This document shows positions 24,347-35,699 of a stretch of DNA of 64,000 nucleotides, piece by piece. A program made the position numbers and the translations under genes. Positions within the stretch are counted from its first letter, which is position 1. Each line of letters starts with the position of its first letter. Where the stretch lies: assembly GCA_025266875.1 (NCBI GenBank), contig JALLLT010000002.1, forward strand, positions 1,550,001 through 1,614,000. Direction: 5' to 3'. This stretch comes from Fennellomyces sp. T-0311. Its lineage: Eukaryota > Mucoromycota > Mucoromycetes > Mucorales > Lichtheimiaceae. The notes below the pieces were generated by a model, which searched no databases, was not told the DNA's origin, and saw nothing but the letters and a program-made list of their open reading frames with translations.

Positions 24347-25212
24347 CAAGCACGCGCGGGGAGAGGACAGGGCTCTGCAACAACAACAACAACAATAACC
24401 CCAGCCATGCTGAATGCCGCGGGATGTGCAGAGAGAGAGAGAAAGTAGGCCTCTTTGTCCCCCCTCCCAAACGCAGTATGGCATGCAAGCAGGCTTTGGG
24501 TTGGTAGGTGGTGCGGTGGGTGGGAGCGTGGTGGCGGGTGTGCAAGTAGATGGCGGGATGATGATGGTGGGGGCGACGGAACCAGAGTCATGCCCACCCT
24601 TGGAGAAGACGGTTGCACCCCCCGCAAGTCACATTTGGAAGGCCGACTGGGTCGCGTCGCCTGCTGTTGACACAAACAGCGGCCAATGAAATCGCTTATC
24701 GTGTGCTTCAGTTCAGTAGGTTTTTTTTTTCTTTCGACCGTTCCTTTCTCCTCTTCGACCCGTTTTTTTCTTTTTGGTATGCAGCGCAGGCTATTATAAA
24801 AGGGTTTAATAACCGACGTTTGTTTTCATGCTCTCTCTCCCCGCATCGTAAAAAAAAAAGCCTCAAGAACAAGGAAAAGCCAAAGGGGGAAAAACCAGAC
24901 GGTACGTCCCACTTTTTTTTTTTTTTTACTCTCGTCAAACTTTCAAAAAAAAAGTGGGCTCTCTTGGCGGTGTGACTTCTTCTCTCAGTCCCATACCGCT
25001 TCCCTTATATATCACCCTTCCCTTCTCTTCCACAATGACACTTCCCACCCCATCTCGTGCTCCCTCCCCACACACGCCATCCACTCCACCCTTTTCTTTT
25101 TATAGCCGTGCGTGTGTGTCACCCGCCTCCCTCCGCCGCCGTATCCAAAATTCGCTTTTGCTGACAGAACAATTGCATTTCCCTTTGACAGCCTTTTTTA
25201 ACAATCGACTTT
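24075..25212. other. Intergenic with CA repeat and homopolymer runs
   Basis: This 1.1 kb region lies between the carotenoid-oxygenase homologue and the BET gene. It contains a CA microsatellite, a CAA run (24378-24395), poly-A/T tracts and pyrimidine-rich DNA before the BET start. The open frames here are by-products of these repeats. Confidence 0.6.
24304..24349. repeat. (CA)n microsatellite
   Basis: About 46 nt of nearly uninterrupted CA dinucleotides, broken by single T or G changes. Confidence 0.95.
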
Positions 25213-27542
25213 ATGGCCAACGGAATTGAGCATCAACAACGACCCACCGACCCGCTTCTGCCCCTGGACTCAGAGTAAGTGGTGAGGACTCGCGCGCGTG
25301 AGAAAAACGCGTCGCCTGCTTGTACGCGCGTTCGGCACTTTGGCGCCGTCTCAAAAAAGAAAAAAAAACACACACACATACATACATAAGCGAAAGCGAG
25401 TGCTGACGCTCAGTCTTTGTGTAGACCAGGCAAGATAAGCGAAGCAGGACCGTCCGACAACATTGCCACACCAACCACAACAACAGAACCCGCCAGCGAC
25501 ACTAAAAACGGGCTGCGGTCGACGCCCAGCTACCACGAACCCACCACGCCTTCCTCGCCACAAACGGCCAAAATCAAAAAGAAGGTAATCCAGTAGCAAC
25601 AAACCAACTGAGAGTGTAAATTGACATCAAAAATAACAATAAAAACCCATAAAAAAAGGCTCGAACCGCATCGCCCACTCCCTCCATATCACGGCATCAT
25701 ACCAACATGACACGCGACCAGATCAAATACAGTGGAGCCATCATGCGTAACCTCAAAAAGCACCGCGACGCCGCGCCCTTCCTCAACCCCGTCGACTACG
25801 TCAAACTCAACGTGCCCGACTATCCTCGGATCATCAAGTATCCCATGGACCTGAACACCGTCGACCGCAAGCTGACCGGCGGCGAGTACGAGAATGTGGA
25901 GGACTTTGTTGCGGACGTGCGGCTTGTGTTCAGCAATTGCTACAAGTTCAACGGGCCCGAGGCCATGATATCGATGCTGTGTCAGAATGTGGAGAGTGCG
26001 TTCGAAAAGAGTCTTCGGCAGATGCCGGTGTCAAAGGAGGTGTGTGTGTGGGTGTGTTTTGGAAGCGGCGGGCAGAGTGCATGCAAAGGGGAAAAGGGAG
26101 GCAAGGACCGTGCTGACTGGAATGTTTGTTATCTGTAGCCATTGTCGCCGCGACCCAGCCCCATGGCCGACGGAAAGGACAAGATCAAGCACAAAAGGGC
26201 GCACTCGCCCGCCCAGACCATTCGACGCATATCTGAAGACGGCCGGCCGAAGCGCGAGATCCACCCGCCGCCGTCAAAGGACTACCCTGAGCCAATGACC
26301 AAGCGTCGCAACCCACGGAAGAACGATGCCCAAATGAAATTCTGCACACAAGTCCTGCGCGAGCTGCGCAAGTCAAAGTATAGAAACATCAACTATCCGT
26401 TCCTGCATCCAGTGGACATTGTCGCATTGAACATTCCTGATTACCCGCAAATCGTAAAGCATCCCATGGACATGTCGACCATTGAACGCAAACTGGACGA
26501 GGGCGACTACGACAGCGCCGACGAGTTCGAGCAGGACATACGACTCATGTTTAACAATTGTTACCTGTACAACCCGCCGGTCACCCCCGTGCACAAGATG
26601 GGCAAGGAGCTGGAGAAGGTTTTTGATGACAAGTGGAAGCAGAAGCCGGAACCTGCGCCGCCAGAGCCGGAGCGACGCTCGATGCGGGAGGACTTTGAGG
26701 AAGAGGGCGAGTCGGAGGAGGATGGTAAGTGGCGTTGGCGGCCGTTTGGCGTTGCAAGGTCGACGGGCTAACGTTGCAATGTCAGAGCGCGATACGCGAA
26801 TCGCTGAGCTGGAACGCACCATTGCCACTATTACACAGCAAATCCAATCTATAAAGTCAAACAAGAAACGAAAGCCGGAGCGAGGCCCCGCAAAGGCCGG
26901 CCGAGGCGGTCGTTCAGCACCAGCCAAAGAAAAGAAGGCGCCTGCAACCGGCGACAAGCGGAGACGCGTCGGCAAACACAAGGAAGAGGAGCTATCCGAG
27001 TTCACGTTCGAGCAAAAGAAGGACCTGAGTGAGCGCATCAATAACCTCACCGGCGACAAACTGAATACGGTCGTGAGCATCATTCAAAGCTCGATGCCCA
27101 ACCTGGATGGGGTAAGTTGAGGAAGGAAGGCGACGGAGAGATGTTATGGCTCACTGTCTGTGTATGTACAACAGCAAGGGCAAGAAGAGATTGTGCTGGA
27201 TATCGACTCACTGGACCGTCGGACGCTGCACCGTCTGCACGAATTTGTAACGGGAAAACCACTTGCGGCCAAGAAGCAGTCGGCGTCGTCAAAGCGAGCG
27301 AGAACACATTACTCGGAACAGGACGCGAACCGCAAGATCAAAGAGCTCGAGCGGACATTGGAAAAGTTTGACAAGACGGAAGGTAAGGGCAGGGTGTGCA
27401 GGTGCCAAAACAGTAAGAGAGCTCACGTGCTGCGGTTTGACGTTGGATAACAGGTGGCCAGAACTCGTCAAGCGAGAGCGATTCGGAAAGCTCGTCTGGA
27501 TCCGACTCGGATGACTCGGGAAGCAGCTCTGACCAGATGTAG
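25213..27542 (+). CDS. BET-family double-bromodomain protein (Bdf1/BRD4-like)
   Basis: Chromatin reader that binds acetylated histones. Seven exons join in phase: 25213-25274, 25425-25584, 25659-26039, 26139-26724, 26786-27111, 27175-27382, 27454-27542 (603 residues). Bromodomain 1 runs from [19 protein letters not shown] through [18 protein letters not shown] to [10 protein letters not shown]. Bromodomain 2 runs from [19 protein letters not shown] through [18 protein letters not shown] to [10 protein letters not shown]. Both keep the acetyl-lysine Asn (NCY.FN and NCY.YN contexts) and the PDY/KxPMD loops. A basic, nuclear-localisation-like linker follows, then the ET domain ([45 protein letters not shown]) and a Ser/Asp-rich tail. 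The intron 4 donor sits in a GT-rich run. It converges on EB1. Confidence 0.96.
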
Positions 27543-27565
27543 ATACCATTCAACCCCTCCCATAC

Positions 27566-27609
27566 GCACACACACACGCACACACACACACGCACACACA
27601 CACACACAC
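27566..27609. repeat. (CA)n microsatellite between convergent genes
   Basis: CA dinucleotides with occasional G, just downstream of the BET stop. A shorter CA run lies at about 27772-27789. The 304-nt gap between the BET and EB1 stops is otherwise featureless. Confidence 0.95.
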
Positions 27610-27846
27610 CCAACCCCTTTCTACTACTTGTGAGTCTTCTCAACTTATCTCTCTCGTTTTATTTCTTCTGCTACAAACTTGAGAAACACAATTAAAAAAG
27701 AAAGCAAAAAGAAACCCAACGCGATTGACGTGCGTGCGGGCGACGTCTTGGGGGTAGGGGTGGGCTACACAGACACACACACACACACGCTCGATTACTG
27801 GATCTATTAGTTAGATAGCCACACTTTTGAAGGGGGGAAAGGGAAA

Positions 27847-29011
27847 TTAGAACGTCTCGTCGTCGTAGTCGTCGTCGCGGTGGTGACCCGCGGGTATTTC
27901 GTCTTCTGGGGGCACTTCGAAGCCCTCCTGCAGGCACGAAAAGGTCGGTGTGTGTTAGGTCTCTGTTGGACGGATCAGAGGGGCGATTGCGGACATACCT
28001 CTGTGCTATACAAAATAGCCTGGATTTCCTTCAGGATCGGCAGCTCGACATGGCCGGGTTCCTGTTGCTCGGCCAAGTCCAGCTCCTCCTGCACCAAGAT
28101 CTCGATATCGCGCAGCTTGCCGAAATAGAAATCACGCTCCTTTTCCAGCCCATCCACAGTCATCTTGAGTTCCGAGATCTGCTTGTTGAGTTCGATAATC
28201 ATGGCCGACGATTGATCTGATCCACCGCTGCCGGCAGACGCACGGCCGCCTGTGGTGGTGCGGCTGGTACTGCGCACTGCAATTGCATTTGTCAGCTCTA
28301 TCGTTTCTTCACACAACGTGGAAACTAACGTGGTCTACCTCCTGTCGAAGCGGCAGAAGCAGCAGCAGCAGCGGGTCTACGCGCACCCGCGGTGGCACGC
28401 ATACCACCTGCACCCGCGGTAGTCTTTGGGCCACCTTTGCGACGCGCAAGTGGATCATATGCGCCACCGGGGAAGTTTTGATCCCAGTATCGCTTGATCC
28501 ACTGCATGAATTCCAGATTGTCTTGGAACTTGCACTTCATCAACTTGTCAACAGGGACGATTTTGTCGACTCTATCAAAAACAGCAACGGGTCAACATAC
28601 GCCCTCCTCCCTCTTTCAAACAGCCCTTCCCCATCCCCCTCTCCTCCCGATTTCCGTCTTTACTTGTGCTTGTTGAAGGTGTGCTGGAGCACCTTGTAGT
28701 TGCCGACATATTCGTATTCGTGCTTGGTATCAAACTTGACCTTGTTCATGTGCACATCCGCTAGAGCATTCAAAGCGTGTCAGCTCACCGTGTCCATCTT
28801 GCCGCATTCGGCTCCTTACCGTAGATTGAATCCATAATCTGGCAGTACGCGGCACCTTTATTTTATTTAATTTTATTTGTAGTGAGTTCGATGGTGTTCA
28901 TCCACATTTGACCCGGTGCAAAATACCTGTGCCGGCCTGCTCAATCTTGGTGTAGTTTAGAGCGCAGAGATCATTAATCCATGCGAGAAGCTCAGTTCTG
29001 GATTCTCCCAT
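27847..29011 (-). CDS. EB1/Mal3/Bim1 microtubule plus-end-tracking protein
   Basis: EB1 proteins bind growing microtubule ends through an N-terminal calponin-homology domain and recruit partners through a C-terminal coiled-coil/EB1 domain. Six exons join in phase: 29011-28927, 28855-28820, 28760-28664, 28571-28339, 28276-27999, 27927-27847 (269 residues, the normal length). The CH domain shows [60 protein letters not shown] and [18 protein letters not shown]. An Ala/Gly/Arg-rich linker precedes the EB1 domain ([20 protein letters not shown]). The C-terminus is acidic and ends in DDETF, not the EEY/F of animal EB1 that binds CAP-Gly domains. Confidence 0.95.
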
Positions 29012-29950
29012 TGCAAAAGCAAGCTGACCAAAAAAATATAGAAAAGAGAAGGAAAGACAAGTAACAGGTCGTCGGTGAATGGGCCCTCTTCTGCTCCCCC
29101 TGCCAGGTGACGGCCGTCTGTATCACCTCATCTGCCATTTTTTTCCGGCCATCATTGCTTCTTTCTTGCCGCCCGTTTCATTGTCCAAAGAATGCTGCTT
29201 TTTCTTGTTTCTCGCATCAAGCACGTGTCGACCCACGTTTTTCGTGCACAGAACCGTGCTGTTTCTTGCTGCCACTGTCCATCAACTCAGCCGACATGAT
29301 CCCAGATAGAGTTTGCGTAATATCCGCCGCTTCCCCCATGCTGTGGTTGCTCCCAACTGTTCCACAGCAAGAAAGGCAGAAAGTGCTGCACTGTGGGTCC
29401 GGGCCCATTAGCTCGTTTTTCGAGTACAGGCACCATGGCTGGTGTCCATGTCGAGGCCCTCTGTGATCCGTGGACACGCCTACCTGTGTTCCTTTGTAGT
29501 TCATTGCACACTATGTCCATTGTATCGTGCTCTTTGCCGCCCGTTTTCAGAAGATAGAGAGATACGTAGAATAACCTTATTCAAAGAGTTACCCGGCACA
29601 ACGAATTGAACCGTTTGCACTGCGAGTGGTCAGCCAAGAACGACATACACCAACGCTTCTCCCGTCTGACGGGTCAGTACACGCCTGCCAGCGTCGACAT
29701 TATCCTGGCGCACCATTTTACATGAACATTCAGGCCATTGACTAAAGAACGCGTGTGGGCCCTGATTAAAAATTGTGACCTGGGACACTGTACACCCTGA
29801 TCCTGTAACCATCCATAAGACGTGTTTTTTTATAATGATGATGAAAAAATGTACAACGAACGATGCCGTTCAACAAATTTTATTGCTGTATACAATATGT
29901 GTGTGTAAAAGCGAGAGGATATTCAACAAGCCTTGGTGGAGCCCATTGGT
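29012..29950. other. Intergenic, EB1 promoter to RPL41 3' end
   Basis: No gene is supported in this 0.94 kb. A somewhat GC-richer stretch (29,210-29,510) has overlapping open frames on both strands, the longest a minus frame at 29504-29217 with several cysteines, but none resembles a known family. A short plus frame near 29,580-29,720 looks mildly protein-like and ends quickly. Confidence 0.45.
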
Positions 29951-30087
29951 TTACTTGCTTCTGGCTCTCATCTTTCTTCTCTTGGCCTTGAGACGTCGTT
30001 GGCGCTTCTTCTTCCACTTATCTCTCACTATAAACCACGGATGAATGAGTTTCTGGATGGATGCATGGATGGATGGATGATCTTACT
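29951..30087 (-). CDS. RPL41: 60S ribosomal protein L41 (eL41), 25 residues, start codon split by an intron
   Basis: Exon 2 (30027-29951) reads the eL41 sequence: DKWKKKRQRRLKAKRRK followed by MRARSK and TAA. The first two bases of exon 2 are TG. A 59-nt intron (30086-30028, GTAAGA...TTATAG) precedes them, and the last base of the upstream exon is A (30087), so the ATG is assembled by splicing (A|TG). The total is 78 nt, or 25 residues plus stop, exactly the family length. eL41 sits at the ribosomal subunit interface. The intron contains ATCC tandem repeats. The gene is too short for routine ORF detection. Confidence 0.93.
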
Positions 30088-31438
30088 TTTTGAACTTTAA
30101 GGAGAAAGCTTAAGGTTTCTTTGATTCGGATGGCCGAGCGCTACTTAAGGCCACCCTCCAGAAATTTTTGACGTCATTGCGCCTAGTGTCAGTTACCCGA
30201 TTCGAACTTTCGAGTGCAGACAAAAGTCCAGCTGTTCAGTGACAAGCACTGAAGATTATGTGTGCTTGCGTACACGTATCCAGGCAAGTATGCTTTGAAA
30301 TACGTGTCGCTTTTATATGTTAAAAAGCGAACTTGACAGAAAAAGTACACTCGACAGTTTCAAGTCTAAAGCCACAGCAACGAACAAATCCAAGGCAGTA
30401 CTCCGGCTTTATCGCTGCTAAAAGTTTAGTCCAAGATCCAACTGATGGGGTCCTGTGATCATGAATTATACCCGGCTAGTATGCAGCTACGCACGTAGAA
30501 TCGTGTAAGCAAACTGACACTGCCCGGATTGAAGCTTCCAATTCCGCTGTTGTATTGCACTTTATATAAGCTTCAAACGATAATGTAATCCAAAGCTTTC
30601 GTTAATGTGTTTGTTGAAAAGAAACGCCACATTCCCGGTCTATTGGTACACTTTTCCAGATATGGACGACCCGATGGTAACCATGATAACGTATACAAAT
30701 AGGAACCTGGTGATCCAAATAGTCTTCATCACTTGGCTTCTGAATGCATCTTGACGCGTCGTCTTCATCATTGATAACGACCAAAGGCATATTCACCGCT
30801 AGTAGAACGAAGAAATGCAAATGACGTTGCCATATTACTATTTGCCTCCAGCATCCCACCTCTGTGCCAGCTCACCCAAGTCGCTGCGTGCACATTAAAA
30901 GCGTATTAGGCACAACAGTGTGTGCGTGAACAATTTGCTCACTCACAAATATCCGCCTCAGTCGCATGATGACCCAGGATCTGCTGGATGCGTATTTGAC
31001 ACAAACCTGCCGTTGCCGGAGCAGCGGGACCAGGAAGTTACCACGCGACACATTTGTCTAGTTGCATATGTATCGTGTCTTCATCGTCTCAAAGCCTTAC
31101 ATTCATAATGCGTTCGGTACGACGTGTGTAAGCGCGCATCAAGGCGTAGGCGGCTATGCTGGCATAACATGGCCTGCAAGTAATGGCAGTCAAAGTGGCT
31201 GTAAGCATCACTCAGTCAAATAGCCAACTAGACATATCCACTGGCCGCAACGATAGGAAAATACACCATACTTTGTTAAATAAAGAAAAAGTGTTCATCG
31301 AATAGTAGCTCACAATGATCATTTAGTGCGTTTATCTGCAGACGAAGTCACGGCAGCGAAGGGGCAATGCCGTCAAGCGATTTCGAACGACCTTTTTCAT
31401 AGTTTCACGACCTTTTTTTAAAAAAAGACGACAGCAAA
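30088..31438. other. Intergenic with one candidate small spliced gene
   Basis: This 1.35 kb region lies between RPL41 (minus) and RNPS1 (plus) and should hold both promoters. On the minus strand between about 31269 and 30840 are segments that read like a small protein (see the separate entry). The minus open frame at 30859-30602 has a hydrophobic start (LHFFVLLAVNMPLVV) but no recognised family. Confidence 0.45.
30840..31269 (-). other. Candidate small spliced gene, unidentified
   Basis: An ATG at 31269 starts MVYFPIVAA. A later segment reads ASIAAYALMRAYTRRTER followed by IMN and a GTAAGG donor. Another segment further left reads ILGHHATEADI and ends at a GTGAGT donor. The pieces are protein-like with plausible donors and acceptors, but more than one splicing scheme fits and some force a frame change. 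It could be a small mitochondrial or membrane protein. I do not recognise it, and it may be chance. Confidence 0.2.
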
Positions 31439-32476
31439 ATGTATGATTTAACCATGAAAAAAGCAAAGAGATCTTGCTCCCAAGATACCCAGCTCTGACA
31501 ATGCTTTCGTTCATAGGGGACCATCGCGTCATTCACGCTCACCGTCGCCCCCAAGACGCCGTCGGCGCTCACCTTCGTACAGTCGATCGCGTTCGCCATC
31601 TTATTCTTCACGCTCGCGATCACCTCGTCGATCGGTGTCCCCGCCTACTCGACACACTGTTTTGATTACTAACATTACTCGTAATGTCAATTCAGATCAT
31701 ATTAAGGAAATTTTCTCGCAGTTTGGTACCATCGTAGAGATTGATTTTCCCTTCAATACCAGATGTAAGGAACGTGCGAAAGGATACAAAAGAGCGCAAG
31801 CTGATATTGGGTTTAATAGTGAATACCAATGGAGGCAAGGCTTTCGTGGAATATGAAACAAAGGACGACATGGACAAGGCCATCAGCTTCATGGACGGTG
31901 TATGTAGTTGCTGTTGCGCTGTAGACATGGTTACTGACGCCTTTTTCTTTTTGTTTCCAACAGGGTCAATTGGATGGAAAGTATCTCGAAGTGGCGGTCG
32001 CTCCTCCTCCTGCGCGCCACCGATCTCCTTCGCCTCCACGTCGCAGAAGTAAGTGTGCTTGGGCCAAACGAATAGCAGTGGGTGGCTAAAGGCAAAAAGT
32101 AGGATATTCGCCTCCTCAGCGCTACCGACGTGGTGCTCGTGCTCCACCTCCACCGCGCCGTCGCGATAGGTACCTTCCTGGCCGCTCGCGGTTGTCGCCT
32201 TCTCGATCCCGATCCCCTCCCCCTCGCCGCGGCCGTCGTTACTCCTCTTACTCCCGCAGTCGAAGCTACTCGCCTCGTGGGCGCAGCTACTCTCGCAGTC
32301 GCAGCTATTCGCGTGGCCGAAGCTACTCGAGAAGCCGCTCACCCCGCAGTCGCAGCCGAAGCTATGACAGTCGCGATTACAGCCGTAGCCGAAGCGTGAC
32401 ACCCGTCAAAGGTTCAGCCCGTGGAAGAAGTCGAAGCCCATTGAGCCGAAGCCCCAGCCCACGTGGAAGACGTTAA
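31439..32476 (+). CDS. RNPS1: RNPS1-like SR protein (RRM plus RS domains), start codon split by an intron
   Basis: RNPS1 belongs to the ASAP/PSAP complexes linked to the exon junction complex and influences splicing and mRNA decay. Five exons join in phase: 31439-31440 (AT), 31517-31764 (begins G), 31820-31899, 31964-32048, 32100-32476 (263 residues). The ATG is assembled across a 76-nt intron (AT|G). The order is an RS-rich N-terminus (RHSRSPSPPRRRRRSPSYS), an RRM (HTVLITNITRNVNSDHI, KEIFSQFGTIVEIDFPF, GGKAFVEYET, FMDGGQLDGKYLEVAVAP), then a long C-terminal RS domain. The sequence around NITRNV, HIKEIF and MDGGQLDG matches RNPS1 better than other SR proteins. Upstream of 31439 no in-frame ATG gives this product. 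Confidence 0.88.
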
Positions 32477-32593
32477 GGGGATATTCTTTTTCTTTTTAAA
32501 AAAAATACTTGCGATTTATATATATTATCTGTATACATTTGGATGATGAAAGGGGAGAAAAATGAGATTGCGGTATAATAAAAAAAAAAGCCC

Positions 32594-34142
32594 TCAGTTA
32601 AAGTACGTTGACAACCGTTCGACAACCTGGGTCATGGAAGGCCGCTATAATACCCGGTTAAAGGCATGAAGAAAACGACGTTGCGCTTGCATGCGTTACC
32701 TGTCGGGGGTCACAGTGCCACATGTCAGTGATAAGTACCAGCAGGTTGCGTGGGTAATAGCTCATCAGCTTGGTAAGAGGCGGTCTGGCATTGAGGTCTC
32801 TGACTCTAATATACAGCTGGTGCTCGGACAGATCTAGGCAAAAGACACAGTCAGGAAGGCAGAGTTTCTCGGGGCGTTTGGACACGCGCACGAACCTTGG
32901 TAGGGGTATCCGTATTCATTCCAGGTCAAGATTTCCCAAAATATCAGGCCGCATGCGTACACCTAACCAAACAACATTGGCATCATGAGGTTGGCGCTGT
33001 GTCAGAAGCAACTGGTCTTACATCCACTTTCTCGGTGTAACTTGGGTTGGGTGACCAAAACTCCGGCGCCTGCCAGTTAGGAGTGCCACATTGGGTGTGC
33101 ATCACGGCATTGGACTTTGGCCGTATGCGCGCCAAACCAAAGTCGTTTACCTTGGCGCGGTCGTCAGCCGAGATCTACATACGCGACGTACTTTAGCACA
33201 TGGCGGCGGCGGTGGCGCTAGTGCAACTTTTTGCACGGATTACCAATATGTTCATAGACTTCAGGTCGCGGTGGATGATGGATGGGCGGCGCTGATGCAG
33301 ATAAGATACTCCCAAAGCAATGTCATACATGTACATGACCTGCTGCGCAAAAGTGGGCTTTTTGTGCGTCCGCATCACGTCAAAAAGATCACCCTTTGGA
33401 CAAAGCTCGGTGATGATGCAAAGGTGTTGCGGGTTTGTGCACACACCGATGAAGCGAATCACATTCTCGTGACGCAGCTGTCTTGAGGGAGTTTTGTTGG
33501 TCAGTATACGCATACGCAGCTTGCAGGCAGTGTGCCCTTACTTCAACACCTGGATTTCATGCTTGATTTCCTGCAGGTCAACCTCGCTAAACTGCGCGAG
33601 GCGCAGCTCTCCAATGGCCACGGGTTCACCTTTGTACATGCCTGCAAAACAATCCTTGAACCCACCGCTGCCCAAGCGATGTCCGATCTGCAACTCGTGA
33701 TAGGGGATGCCAAGTCCAGGATTGCCATCCAAAAACAACGCCGAGAACTCCCGAGAGTTCAGCTCAAGTCGTTGCTGCTCGGCCGTCAACGGAGACACCG
33801 GCAGATCGTCATCAAAAAGTTGTGGTATCGAAGGCGCCGGGACCGGGCGCGTGTCCTCTTTCTATGCGATTTCCCCGTTTTGTTTCAGCACGGACCTCAC
33901 TCCTACTCCTGTAATGAAATGGATATACCCAATGCAACAGCCCGTCAATCAAATCGGCCTTGCTGCCCTGAATCGACAGCCCCCGGTCTTGACAGAACTG
34001 CACAAGTTCTGCAAACACCATTCGATCAAGCTGAGGGCGATCAATCGACTATAATATACGGTCACTAGCTTGTTTCCGGAACAGCTGGCTTTAGTACCTC
34101 GAGGGAAGAGTCGATGTGACGCTGCGTGGTCTTGTACATCAT
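32594..34142 (-). CDS. SAP-domain TKL-type protein kinase with WNK-like lysine placement
   Basis: Eight exons join in phase: 34142-34098, 34048-33929, 33861-33542, 33481-33244, 33174-33022, 32962-32896, 32833-32700, 32644-32594 (375 residues). Residues about 28-55 form a SAP-like helix pair (LVQFCQDRGLSIQGSKADLI). The kinase domain follows: glycine loop GSGGFKDCF, beta-3 PVAIGELRL, alpha-C EIKHEIQVLKQLRHENVI, catalytic loop HRDLKSMNIL, metal-binding NDFGLARI, activation segment end CGTPNWQAPEFW and DVYACGLIFWEILTW. The usual VAIK lysine is glycine, while the third glycine of the loop is lysine, the same exchange seen in WNK kinases. HRD and DFG are intact, so it may be active. The substrate is unknown. 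The intron 6 donor is GTTCGT, an unusual form. Confidence 0.88.
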
Positions 34143-34749
34143 ATTTGGAGAAAGAGCAAAAGAAGATGCACAGCCCAAAGGCTACGCTCAACCTTCTTTT
34201 TTTTTGTACCTCGCAGTGGCTGATCAAGAGACCAGCGTCATGTGAAGCGCCGCATAGTTCACACCATCCCCGCAAGCAAGGTGCGACCCTCTCGGTGCCA
34301 CCTAAAAACCACGCTCACCGCGCGGTGTTGCTCAGGGAGGCGGCGTGCGCTCGATCCGAACATCACGGGAAAGCACAGTGCGGCGCGGCTGCAGGTGGAT
34401 GGTTTCTAAGGGTGGCACACGCAATAGGCGGAGTTGGATTTGTAAGCAAAAGACGAAGTTTATAATAAATGTAATAATAAATGCTGAAAGAGTGGTCAGG
34501 GAAAGTAAATACGCCATTGTACAAAAGATGAAGTTTAATATGCGTTGGGTGTGCGTGCGCGTGTAGAAATTGCTGTGCTGGGTGAATGTGATGAAGGGGC
34601 CATCCAGGACCTAGTAATATGCGATAATATAAAAGAAAAAGAGAGAGAGAGATTGAGAAGATAGAGGTAGAGAGTAAAAGATATCGAGAAGATAGAGAGA
34701 ATTACAGACTGGAAGATGCATATAAGAAAAAAAAGGTTATGTACACGCC
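34143..34749. other. Intergenic, kinase promoter to Whi3-like 3' end
   Basis: No gene is supported. A GA-rich low-complexity stretch lies at about 34635-34705. The left part is the presumed kinase promoter. Confidence 0.5.
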
Positions 34750-35668
34750 TCACATTGGAGGATCAAACATGAGATCGCCACCTTTCTTGCTGTTGCTGCT
34801 GCTCTGGCTGCTCGTCGTCGTCGCCGTGCCATTGGGCTTGGTGAACAGCGGGTTCTTGCTGAACGACAGCCGGATGCCGCCCTTGACCGAGTTGCTGAGC
34901 GTGTGGCCCTGGAGCTCGTTCATGGCCTGCGTCGCATACGCAACATCCTCAAACTCGACAAAGCACATCGGGCCCTGCTGGTTCTTGGACCGGAACAGCA
35001 GCCGCTTAAAGTTGACGCACTTGGAGAACAACTGACGCAGCTCATCTTCGCTCGTGTACGGCGGCAGGTTGCCAACGTAGAGCGTGTTGCATGGTGGGTT
35101 CTGGTCCGCCGGGTTGTTGCTGCTGCCGCTGATGCTTCCGCGATAGTTATTGGGCGACGAAAGACTGGGCGCTGCACGCAGATCATTGCTGTTATTGGTG
35201 CTGATCAACAGAGAATTCATGCGCGACGTCAAGATATCAGCGTTTGCATTGCCATTGGCATTTGCGCTCTCGAAAAACGAAGTAGGGCGGCTGTCGTTCA
35301 GCACCGGCGACGACTTGGACAAGTAGCCAAACGGATCGGCGTCGTTTGTATCCTGCACCAAACCACTGTGCATGCCGCTAGGCACCCGAGTGGGCCGCGG
35401 ATAGAGACTGAATGCTCTTGGCGAGACAACGAGGTCATTGTTGCGCGCATCAAAGGACTGCGAGCGCAGGTTGAAGAACGCGTCGTTGAATCCCGATGTG
35501 GTGGGCGTGGACGAGCCATTGGTCAGCGGATGGTCATTGAACGGGTCGTTCTTGTAGTCGGCGGGAGACAACAGGTCGCTGGGCAACGGCGAGAATGTGT
35601 CGTAGGCGGTCGGAGGTGGGTGTAAACTCATCTTTCTTGACAAAATACTAAGCGGAGATGAGCCTGTC

Positions 35669-35699
<31 letters not shown>

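Noticed and set aside
24082..24675. Long minus-strand open frames across the CA repeat
   Set aside because: Produced by dinucleotide and low-complexity sequence (runs of Cys-Val), with no conserved domain.
30122..30215. tRNA-like sequence near RPL41 (ATGGCCGAGCGC followed by GATTCGAAC)
   Set aside because: The A-box-like part resembles Leu/Ser tRNAs, but the acceptor and T stems do not pair and the B box has the wrong first base. On the other strand the B-box match lies on the wrong side.
31692..32402. 236-codon minus-strand open frame, Cys/Ser/Gly-rich
   Set aside because: Antisense of the RS-repeat region of RNPS1.
33532..34068. 178-codon plus-strand open frame
   Set aside because: Antisense to the kinase exons; no domain.
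34903..35625. 240-codon plus-strand open frame
   Set aside because: Shadow of the compositionally biased Whi3-like exon; no domain.
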